From Pseudomonas japonica (GTDB lineage Bacteria; Pseudomonadota; Gammaproteobacteria; Pseudomonadales; Pseudomonadaceae): 64,000 nucleotides of DNA. The DNA is taken from assembly GCF_900188455.1 (NCBI RefSeq), contig NZ_FZOL01000008.1, forward strand, positions 124,001 to 188,000, written 5' to 3'. Made by a program: the position numbers and the translations under genes. The notes under the pieces were generated by a model. That model ran no database searches. It was not told the origin of the DNA and saw only the letters and a list, made by a program, of their open reading frames with translations. Positions within the stretch are counted from its first letter, which is position 1, and each line of letters starts with the position of its first letter. Positions 27,608 through 38,400 of this stretch are shown here, in pieces.

Positions 27608-27949
27608 AATAGGCAGCGTCCTCCAGATCGAGCGCCGCCCGCGCGGCGCATCGCGAGCACGCTCGCTCCTACATTTTGTTGCAACGTGCCATGGCCTGTG
27701 GGATTTGAGTTGTCAGCCTTTGTTTTTTCGGCGATGCATCGCGGAGAGGCTGTTGGGCTCGACTCGGTATCGTGTCGTACCAACAAGGCGGACAACCATG
27801 GCCTGTCAGGCATAGGTACGTTGCAAAAAATGTAGGAGCGGATTCATCCGCGATGCGCCGCGCGGGCGGCGCTCGATCTGAAGGGCGATGCAAACCCGAA
27901 GGCAGGCACCCAGGGTTCCGCGCCAGATTGCCCGGCACGGATCACACCA
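27608..27949. other. Intergenic region filled by repeat copy C
   Basis: 342 bp between the convergent LysR and TolC-family genes. Nearly all of it is repeat copy C. No gene, and no separate terminator hairpin with a T tract was seen; the REP hairpins may serve that purpose. Confidence 0.6.
27617..27890. repeat. Long-palindromic repeat element, copy C
   Basis: Core copy without the long outer arms seen in A and B. The left REP-like tip is GCGAGCACGCTCGC and the right tip GCGGATTCATCCGC, so the two arms of one copy carry different hairpin tips. The core (GGCCTGTGGGATTTGAG, GATGCATCGCGG, GGACAACCATGGCC) has the orientation of copy A. Confidence 0.88.
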
Positions 27950-29428
27950 TCAGCGGTTCCAGTTCGCCTCGCCGTTCTGCAGCGCCGTGGCGATGGTCTG
28001 CAGGCTGTTGTCCGGTAGGCTGTCCGGCAGCAGCAGATCGGTACCCGAGCTGACATACAGCTGCGCATAGGCATTGCGCAGTTCGGCGTAGGCCAGGTCG
28101 CGCTTGAGCTGGGTCTGCAGGTTGTTCAGTTCGCCCTGGATCAGCTCCAGCTCACCGATGTTCTGCGTCTGGTAGCGGTTGCGCAGCTGCTCGGCGATCT
28201 GTCCGTCGAGGGTCGCCAGCTCTTCGCTGGTACGGAACTGACGCACCGACTCGTTGTAGTTGGCGTTGGCCACGTACAGCTGGGCCAGCACCGCCATGGA
28301 CATGGCCTGACGCCGTGCCGCGGCGACGTCTTCGCCGGCTTCGGCAACCTTGATCGCCGCCGGTGCCGAGAGCACGTTGAACAGGTTCCAGGTCACCTTG
28401 ACGCCGTAGTCGGCCCAGCTCTGGTTGGTCAGGAACGAGTTGCTGTCGTAGTGACCACCGGCCGAGAACTCCAGGCCCGGCAGCATGCGCAGCATGGCCT
28501 TGCGGGTTTCCGCGGCGCTGATGCGGGTCTGGTAGTCCTGCTCGCGCAGTTCCGGACGGTTGGCCAGGGCCTGCTCTTCCAGCTGGTTCAGGTTGCCCTT
28601 GAACTCCGGCACCGCGTAGCCCTCTTCCGGAGCCAGGGTGAAATCGGTGTTCAGCGGCAGGTTGATCAGCGCGGCCAGTTCGGTCTTGGCCAGGGACAGC
28701 GCGCGACGCTGCTCTTCCAGCTGGCGGGTGGCCTCGATCAACGCGCGCTGGTAGCTCAGGGTCTGCACCGGATCGCCGACACGCTGCGCGCTCATGCTCT
28801 GGCTGTTGCCGCGGGCTTCATGGATACGCCCCATGAGGTTGTCGATCTGGTTCAGCAGACGCTGCGCCGCCACCGCCCGCCAGTACGCCGAGCGCACGTC
28901 CTGGGTGATGGTGTGGACCACCTTGCGCTTGCGCTCCTGGAGGATCAGGCGCTGGTCGGCCTGCTGCTTGGCACTGACGTAGCTGACGCCGAAGTCCAGC
29001 ACGTTCCACACCATGGTCAGGTCGGCGACTTCGCGGTCGCGGTCCTGGGAGGTCGAAGGTTCCAGAGACGTGCCACCGGTCTCGATGCTCCGGCTGCTGG
29101 AGGCGCTGACATTGTTGCGCCCGGCGTAGCCGGCTTCCATCGCCATGCGCGGCAGCATGTCGAAGCGGGCCAGATCGACCTGGCGCTCGGCCAGGGCTTC
29201 TTCCATCACCTTCAGGCGCGATTCGAGGTTGTACTTCACCGCGCGGGCCATGGCCTGGTGCAGGGTCAGGGGCCCGCCAAGGGGCTCCTGGTCCTTGAAC
29301 ATGCTGGCCAGGTCGGTGCGCGCGCGCTCCTCGCTGGCGCTGCGGTCGATCGGCTCGCTGGTCACGGCACATCCGCTGATGGCCAGTGCCAACAGGCTGG
29401 CGGCAAACAGTTTGTGGCTTTTATTCAT
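27950..29428 (-). CDS. TolC-family outer-membrane efflux lipoprotein
   Basis: 492 residues with a lipoprotein signal peptide: MNKSHKLFAASLLALAISGC, lipobox ISG-C, with the acylated Cys followed by AVTSE. Two OEP repeats of long helices and strands follow (about 55-260 and 270-460), giving the outer-membrane channel and periplasmic tunnel. Start 29428 is chosen because it begins the signal peptide; an in-frame ATG at 29482 overlaps the stop of the giant gene (ATGA) and would allow coupled translation. It is the last gene of the adaptor/M50/adhesin cluster and the presumed outer-membrane exit. Confidence 0.9.
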   Translation of the reverse strand: MNKSHKLFAASLLALAISGCAVTSEPIDRSASEERARTDLASMFKDQEPLGGPLTLHQAMARAVKYNLESRLKVMEEALAERQVDLARFDMLPRMAMEAGYAGRNNVSASSSRSIETGGTSLEPSTSQDRDREVADLTMVWNVLDFGVSYVSAKQQADQRLILQERKRKVVHTITQDVRSAYWRAVAAQRLLNQIDNLMGRIHEARGNSQSMSAQRVGDPVQTLSYQRALIEATRQLEEQRRALSLAKTELAALINLPLNTDFTLAPEEGYAVPEFKGNLNQLEEQALANRPELREQDYQTRISAAETRKAMLRMLPGLEFSAGGHYDSNSFLTNQSWADYGVKVTWNLFNVLSAPAAIKVAEAGEDVAAARRQAMSMAVLAQLYVANANYNESVRQFRTSEELATLDGQIAEQLRNRYQTQNIGELELIQGELNNLQTQLKRDLAYAELRNAYAQLYVSSGTDLLLPDSLPDNSLQTIATALQNGEANWNR

Positions 29429-29478
29429 CCTTGGGCCGCCCCCTGGTACGGCTTGGTTATCGAGTTTTGCTCTGTATG

Positions 29479-32400
29479 TCATGCCTGCTGCCCGATCTGT
29501 GCCGGTTGCGCCAGGGCTTTGGCCAACTCGCGCACATGGCGCTGGTCGGCTTCGTTGAGTTGTTGCAGTTGCTGGCCGAAGGTCGGCGAGCCGAACACCC
29601 CGCGCAGTCCATGATTGATATCCGCCGGGCGCCACTGGCTGCCGTTGAACACGCTCATCTCGCTGACGCCCGGTACGTCGTGGCTGAAGATCGTCGACAG
29701 CGTGCTGCCGCCGAATACCCCGCCGCTGCCGCCGCCGAAGCCGAGGAAGCCGCCCGGGCCGCCAAGGCCGGCACCGCTGTCGCTGCTGCCGAAGACCTGG
29801 GCGATGAAGCTCGGTGCGCTGTTGGCGTTGCCGAGGAAGATGGTGCCCAGCGGCTGGATATCGCCGCCCACGGTACGCACCTCGAACAGCGAACCCGGAA
29901 CCAGCGGCGACACGCTGTCGTTGACCACCAGGTTCGGCACCTGTGGCTGGATCACCGCTGGCAGTGGCTCGGCGACGATCTGTGGCGGATTGATGCGGTA
30001 GTCCAGATCGCCGACATCCTGGGTCTGGATCGACTGCGCCTGGCCGACCAGGTTCACCGCCATCTGGTTGCCGGCGCCGTCCTGGATGCCGCTGCCCAGG
30101 GCATTCAGGCGCAGGGCCAGGCTGCCCTGGCCGCGCAGGTCGCCGACGACGATGCGGTAGGTCCGCGCATCGACTTGCTGCACCGACTGCACCACGCCGC
30201 TGGCGCTGCTGGTGCCGAGCACACTGAAGTCATTGGCATCGACACCGCTGACCGCCTCGTCGAAGGTCAGGGTGAAGCTGAGGCTGCGGTCGGTCGGCAA
30301 GACCGGCCCGTCGACCACGATGCTGCTCGGCCGCGGCGCGCGGGCATCGACGAGGATGCCGCTGGTGCTGCCGACGTTGTTCAGGCCGGTCTGCGCATCG
30401 TTGCCACGGGCGTCGCGGATGGTCGCGCCGTTGAGGTCGATGCTGGAGGCGACATTGAAGTTGCCATTGCCGGCCATGCCGCTGGTGACGTTGAGGCGGA
30501 ACACCAGGGCGGTACCGCCCGAACCGGACAGGTAGTCGGCGTAGACCACACGGCCGTTGTCCAGGGTGATGGCCAGGCGTGGCGCGCCGTCACCGGTATC
30601 CACCAGCACCGCTTCGCTGGTGTTGACGGTGAAGTCCAGCTGCGCACCGGCGACATAGGTACCGGCCGGCGGAACGCCGACACTGCTGACCGATGGCGCC
30701 ACGCGGTCGATGCTGTAGCTGCTGCCGGCCAGGCCGCCGGTGATCGGGTTGCCCGCCACGTCGCTGATGCCGGTGCCGCTGGCGTTCAGGTCGAGGCGCA
30801 CGTTGCCGGCGCCGGACAGGTTGTCGACGAGGATCACGTAGGTACGCCCGTTGACCTGCTGCACCGAGGCGATGCGGCCATTGGCACTGCCGGTGAAGGC
30901 CAGGCTGAAGTCGGCGCTGTCCACCCCGGAGACGCTTTCGTCGAAGGTCACGGTGTAGCGCACCGAGCCGGCGCTGGTCGGCGTGGTGTCGACGCGGACG
31001 ATATCGCTGACCTGTGGTGCGGTCGTGTCGATGACGATGCCGCTGCCACTGCCCGGGTTGTTCAGCGCCAGGTTCAGCGCGTTGCCCGCGGCGTCACGGG
31101 CGGTGCCGCCGTTGAGGTCGATGCTGCCGCCCACGGCGATGCCACCGGCGGCGTTGTTGCCCGCCTGGATGGTGTAGGCGAAGACCAGCGCCGAGGTACC
31201 GGAGCCGGACACATACTCGGCATAACGGGTCACGCCGCCGATGTTCACTGCTACCCGCGGCGTGCCGCTGCTGGTGTCGATGATCACCGGCTCGCTGGTG
31301 TTGACGGTGAACCGCAGGACATCGCCGGCGTTGTAGGCACCCGGCACCGGCACGCCCACGCTGGCAACGCTCGGCGCCACGGCGTCGATCAGCACGCCAT
31401 CGGTGGGCGGCAGGCCGTCGAGGCCGAGTTGCGCATTGTTGCCGACGGCATCGCGCAGGGTCGCACCGTTGAGCTGGATGGCCGTGCCGACGCTGATGCC
31501 GTTGCGGTCGAGCTGGCCGGTGCTGACGGTCAGGCGGAACAGCAAGGCGTTGCTGCCGGCACCGGAAACGTACTCGGCCCAGGCGGTCTGGCCGTTGTCC
31601 AGGAGCACTTGCAGACGCGGCGAACCGTTGCTGGTGTTCAGTTGCACCGCTTCGCTCAGGTGCACGGTGAAGTCGAGGTTCTGGCCGGCGACGTAGGTGC
31701 CGTTGGCCGGTACGTCGACGCCAGTGACCTTCGGCACGTCGCGGTCGATGCTGTAGTTCACACCCACACGGCCACCCGGTACCAGGTTGCCGGCGGCATC
31801 GGCGATATCGGTACCCGGCTTGAGGTCCAGGCGCACGGTGCCGGTGCCGATCAGGCTGCTGACCTTGACGGTGAAGGTCTTGCCGTCCACCGCCGTCACG
31901 CTTTCGATGCTGCCGGCGACGCTGCCGCCGAAGATCAGGTTGAAGTCGCTGATATCGACGTTGCCGACGTTCTCGCTGAAGGTCACGGTGTAGCTGACCG
32001 AGCCACTGTTGGTCGGGGTGGCGTCGACGCGGGTGATGTTGGTGGCGTATGGCGTGGTGGTGTCGACATTGATCCCGTCGGTGCCAGGCAGGTTGTTCAG
32101 CGGCAGCTTGATCGCATTGCCCGCTGGGTCGCGCACGGTACTGCCGTTGAGGTCGAGATTGCCAGCGAGGCTGACGCCGTTGCCGTTGTCTCCCGATTGC
32201 ACGGTGTACTGGAGGGTCAGCGTGTCGGTACCGTTGCCGGATACATAGCTGGCGTAGCGGGTGACGCCGCCGATGGTCAGTTCCAGGCGCGGGCTGCCGT
32301 GGGTGGTATCCACCTGCACCGCTTCGCTGACATTGACGGTGAAAGTCAGCACGTCGCCAGACTTGTAGCCGCCTGCGGCCGGCACCGTGACGCTGGAAAT

Positions 32401-35400
32401 CTCGGGGGTCACAGCATCGATGCGGGTGTCGGTCTGGATACCGACGCTGGCGAGAATGGCACTTGCATCGTTGCCCGCAGCATCGCGCACAGTGGTGTCT
32501 GAAAGCTCCATCTGGCTCCCCAGGAGGATGCCATTGCGGTCCAGCATGGGCGCGGTTACCGGCAGGCGGAACACCAGCGTGTCGCTACCCGAGCCTGACA
32601 CATACCGCGCGAAGATCAACATTGGGAACTGAGCGCCGTCGTGAATCACCACGCCCAGTCTCGGAATGTCAGTGACGTAGACCACTTCGCTTAGCTTGAT
32701 ACTAATATCGATGTTCTCGCCGGCCACATAAACATGGCCATTGGACGGTGCCGTCACCGATATCGCATAGGGGCGCGATTGGTCAACGGTGTAGACCGCG
32801 CCGCTCAGGCCGCCAGTCACCCGATTGCCGGCGTTGTCGTAGACGGTGGCGTCGTTGCGCAGATTCAGCCCCAGGGTTCCATCGCCGATGACGTTACCGA
32901 GCTGGACGGTGTAGGTCCGGCCATCGACGCGGGTGATGCCGGTGATCGTGCCCGACGCATTGCCGGTGGTCATCAGGTTGAAATCCGCTGCGTCCAGTCC
33001 GGTCACGTCCTCGTCGAAGGTCACGGTGTAGCTAAGGACGCTCCTGTTGCTCAGCAGAGGATCGACACTGACGATACCGGTGACGCTCGGCGCCGTGGTA
33101 TCCACCAGCACCGCGGTGGTGCTGCCGACGCTGTTGAGGGTCAGGTTCAGATCGTTGCCGGCGGCATCCTTGACGCTGCCGCCATTGAGGTCGAGGCTGC
33201 TGCCGACACTGATGCCATCGGCATCGGTTTCACCGGCCTGCACGGTGTACTGGAAGACCAGGGTCGAGCCACTGCTGCTGCCCGGTACCAGCGTGGCGTA
33301 GCGGGTAATCCCACCGACATCCAGGGCCAGGCGCGGCGAACCGCTGGCGAATACCGCTTCGCTGGCGTTGACGGTGAAGCTCAGCACGTCGCCAGCCTTG
33401 TAACCGCCGTTGGCCGGCACGCTGACAGTGGCCACCGTCGGCACGATGCCATCCACCAGGATGCCGCTGCTGCTGCCCGGAACGAGCGCCGTGGCACTGT
33501 CGTTGCCGGCCAGGTCGCGCAGGCTGCCGCCGTTGAGCTGGATGCTGTTGCCCACGCTGATGCCGTTGCTGTCCTGCTGGCCGCTGGTGACCACCAGGCG
33601 GAACACCAGGGCGCTGGTGCCGCTGCCGGAGACGTACTCGGCATAGGCGGTGCCGCCGGTGTCGAGGGTCACTTCGATACGCGGAATGCCGCCCCCGGTA
33701 TTGACGCTGACCACTTCGCTGAAGTTGACGGTGAAGTCGAGGTTCTGCCCGAGGCGGTAGCTGGCATCGCCCGGCAGCACGATGTTGCCGATGCTCGGCG
33801 CCACACCGTCGATCACGATGGCCTGCTGGCCGGCCAGCGAGCTGGCGCCGCCCAGGGTCGGCAGGGTCAGGATCGCCGCGTAGCCCTGGGTGCTCTGCAG
33901 TACCGCACCGTTCAACGACAGCCCCGTGGTGCTGGCGTAATCGAGGTCGCCGCTGACGTCGCCGGCCTGCACGGTGTAGCGGAAGGTCAGCTGGGTGGTG
34001 CCCGAGCCGCTGACGTACACCGCATCACGGTCGATCGCACCGGTTTCCAGCAACAGGGTCGGCCTGCCGCCGGTCAGGTCGACCACCACGTTGTTGTCGA
34101 AGTTGACCACGATGTCGATCTGGTCGCCGGCCTTGTGCAGGCCATTGCTGCCCGGGGCCGCCACCACGCCGGTGATCTTCGGGTTGATCGGCGAGATGGT
34201 GATCGCGAGGGTATCGACGTCGGTCTTGGCACCGCCGCTGCCGGAGTAGCCCTGGTCGTCGCTCTCGAAGGTGATCGAGCCAGGACCGTTGTAGCCGGCA
34301 TCCGGAATGAAGGTCAGGCCGTTCAGGGCGGCGTTGATTGCAGCCAGGGTGCCGGTGAAGGCCATTGCCGCGTCATTGATGCCATCGCCGGTGCTGAAGA
34401 ACAGCCCGACGAGCGAGCCAAGGGTCATCTTCCCATTGACGGCGGTCAGGGACAGCTTCATGAGGTTGCCACCGGCATCCACGTCGCTGATGGTGATCAG
34501 GTTGCCGTGGGTGCTGCTGAACACCAGCGAGCCATCCTGCGGCACGGACTGCGCTGCCGGCAGGTTGTTGACCGGCGCGTCGTTGACCGCGGCAATGACC
34601 AGCGAGACGCTGACGGCGTCCTGCAGCGCGCCGCCGCTGCCGGTGTTGCCATTGTCGTTGATCGAGATCGACATGGTCTTGAGCCCGGTGGCGTTCAGCG
34701 CGCCGAGGTAGGTCAGGTGACCGTTGCTGACCAGGGTGTTGATGTCGGCGACGGTCCCTTCCAGGGTGATGGCGTTGGTACCGTCGTTGCTGATGGTCAC
34801 CCCGCTGCTGGCGGTAGCGCTGAAGGTGCCGTTGCCGTTGGCCACGCTGAAGATCACCCGCACGCTGCCGCTGCCGGCGTCGACATCGCTGAAGGTGATG
34901 CCGGCCATGGACGTGGCCACGTCCTCGGTAACGTTGATGCTGACCGGGCTGCTGATGGCCGGCGCGTCGTTCACCGCGGTGATGTCGAGGGTCAGGTTGC
35001 GCGTGTCGGTACCGACGCTGGTGGTGTCCAGACTCAGGCCGAGGGTCACGCTGGTGTTGGAGTTCAACGCCGGCGTGTACTTCAGGCTGCCGGCGGCAAT
35101 GAAGTTGTTGATCGCGGTCAGGGTACCGCTCAGGGTCAGCGCCGAGCCGGTGCCGTTCACAGTGACGCCACTGGCGCTGACGCCGCTGAGGGTGCCCGCG
35201 CCGACGGTCAGGGTCAGGGTGCCGCTGCTGGAGTCGACATCGCTGAGGATGATGCCGGTGACCGGCGACAGGGTGTCCTCGGTCACGCTGACGTTGGTCG
35301 GGGCGCTGATCACCGGCGCGTCGTTGACCGCGGTGATAGTGACGTCGCGGGTCACCAGGAGGGAGTCCAGGCTGCCGTCGTTGACCTTGAACGACACGGT

Positions 35401-38400
35401 GCGGGTGGTGGTGGTCGGGGTGTCCGAGTCGTTGGTGTAGGTGATCGAACGCAGCGCTGCCTGGAACTGCGCCTGGGTCGCGCCACCGGCGGAAGTCAGG
35501 GTCAGGATGCCGTTGACGGCGTCCCACGAGCCAATGATGTCGCCCATGGTCGCCGGAATGTTGGTGAACGCCAGGGTATCTTCGCCAAGGACGTAGGTGC
35601 CGCCCAGGCTCACGGTGGCCGAGGCGATGCTCGGACCGTCCGGGTCGGAAATCACGAGAAGGTTGTCGATCGCCACCGGGGTGGAGACGACGTTGTTACC
35701 CTCGGTCCAGCCCACACTGCCGCCGCTGCCGGTCAGCACTGGCGCATCGTTGGCCGCGGTGACCACCACGCTGGCGGTGTCGGTGCCGCTGGAGAAGGTG
35801 TTGCTGCCACCGAGGAGGCTGGTGACGTTCCAGCGGGTGCCCTGCTGGCCGAGGGTGCCGTTGGTCTGGTCCCAGGCCCGGTAGGTGATGGTGGCGGTCT
35901 CGCCATGCAGGCCATCCGGCACGAAACGCACGCGGTCGCCCGAGCGCAGGACCAGCGCGGAGGCATCCGAGGCGCTGACGATGTCCGTCCAGTTGGTCCC
36001 GGCGTTGATGCTGTACTGCCATTTGCCGTAGGTGCTGGTCAGGCCGGTGATGGCCATGCCCTTGATGGCGCCGGTGTCGACATCGGTCAAGCCACCAAGC
36101 AGTGAGCTGACCGCGTCGCCGCTGTTGTTGGTGGAGGTGTCGGTCAGGCCGGTCAGGGTCGGGTTGACCGGGGTCATCACCGGCGCGTCGTTGACCGCGG
36201 TGACGATCAGGGTGGCCTGGGCGCTGCCGGTGGAGTACGCGGTGCTGCTGCCGTTGACGGTGGTGTCGCCGGTGCTGGGCGAGCCGTAGGTGGACGCCGC
36301 GCCGCTGGTGCGGTCCCAGCCGCGGTAGGTGAAGGAGACGTTCTCGGCGTTGGCGTTGTCCGGGATGTAGCGGACCTGGCTGCTGGATGTCAGCAACAGC
36401 GCGCTGCTGGTCGAGACCGTGCCGAAGGCGGTCCAGTTGGTGCCGTCGGTGGAGTATTCCCAGGTGCCACGCCCGACGGTGGCGATCACGGCGATGCCGG
36501 AGGCGGCACCCGCGTCCGCGTCGGCATAGGTGGCGCCGGCCAGCACCGTGGAGACGGATACCGCGCCGCTGGTGGTGTTTTCGTTGGTCGAGGTGATCAC
36601 GTACGGACCGCCGCTGAGGGTCGGCGCATCGTTGACCGCGACCAGGGTGACGATACTGGCGACGTTGACCGCGACAGTGTTCTGCCCGCCGTTGGCGAGG
36701 CCGCCGCTGTCGCGCACGTTGCTCAGGGTGACGGTGCGCGAGGTACCGGTCGGGGCGTTGCTGTCGTTGCGATAGGCGATGTTGTTGACGATGGTCTGCG
36801 CGGTCGCGGTGGACAGCCCGGCGTGGCCCAGGCTCACGGTGGCGGTGCCGGCGCTGACCGAGACCGAAACGGTCGCGCCGTTGTTCAGGGTGAGCAGGTT
36901 GGTGCCGTTGGTCAGGGTCACGTCGGAGCCGTCGATCACCAGCTTCTCCGAGGGGCCGTTGGCCAGGTTGGAGACGCTGATGGTTATCAGGATGATGTTC
37001 TGCGTGGACTCCACGGTGTTGATGCTGGCACCGCTGAACATGGCCACGGCCGAACCGTCCTCGGTGAAGGTCGGGTTGGTGCCGGTGGCGCTGACCACCG
37101 GCGCATCGTTGACCGCCAGGATGTTGGCCGTGACCGTGGACACCGTGCTGGTGGTGCCGGTCTCGTCGGTCACCGTGATGCTGAGGGTGCGTGCGCTGGT
37201 GTTCGGCGTGGTGGTGTTGCTGTTGCTGTACTGCAGGTTGCGCACCAGCGCGGTGACCGCGCTGGCGTCGGCGTTGGCATTGAGGGTGATCACCAGGGCG
37301 GTGCCGCCGGTGCCGCCGGCGACCGTGCCGATGGTGAGACCGCCGTACAGCACGTTGCTGCCGGAGACGGAGATCTGCCCGGGGCCGGCGCCGATACTGT
37401 AGACCGACAGCACGTCTTCGCTGGTCACGGCGTTGCCGGTGACCGCGACGCGCACATTGCCACCGTTGAAGTTGGCCGAGTCGGCGTCGGTGACCGTGGC
37501 ATTGTTGTTTCCGTCGAGGAGGATGCCACTGCTCTTCTCGACGTAGTTGGCCGCGTCGCCATTGAGGTTGGCGATCACCGGCGCCGCCAGGTTGGCCGCG
37601 GTGAAGTTCAGCGTGGTGTTGTCGCTGATGCCCTGGAACACGATGCCGGCGGTGTCGACGAAGGTCCGCGAGTCGATGCGCACTGCATAGCTGACCCCGC
37701 CGACCAGGGTCATCGACGGATCGATGGTCCAGGTGGCGCCGGAGCCGGCGACCCGGCCACTGCTGACCGGGATGGTCTCGACGATCTGGTTGTCCGAGGT
37801 ACGGACGATGTAGATGTTGCCAGTGCCCTTAATCACCGATTCGCTGAACGTCAGCACGATGTTGGCGCCCGGGCTGACGCCGGTGGCGTTGTCGCTCGGG
37901 GTGGAGCTGAGCAGCGTAGGTGGACGATCGGTCTGCAGCAGGAGGTTGCCGGAACTGCCGTTGGTGGCGAAGAAGATATCCACGTCACCGTCGCCATCGA
38001 AGTCGCCGACCCGGTAGTTGCTACCGGTGTGGTCGGCCAGGCTCATGCCGGTGAAGGGCGACGAGCCCAGGGCCACGATGTTGAACGTACCATCGCCGTT
38101 GCTGCGGGCGTACTGGAACGGGCTGCTGGTGTTGGCGGTCTGGTAGAGGATGTCGGCATCGCCATCGCCGTCGAAGTCACCCACCAGCATCCGGCCGTTG
38201 AAGGTCGGAGCGGGGAACGTGGTGGTGGACTGGGTGCTGAAGCTGGCGCCATCGTTGCGCAGGTAGGTGCCGGTGGCGGTGCTCACGGCGGCGAGGATGT
38301 CGAGGTCGCCGTCGCCATCGAAGTCGGCCACGTAGTAGTTGTTGCCTGCATGGTCAGGCAGGGCCAGACCGGCGAATGGCGAGCTGCCGAAGCTGACGTT

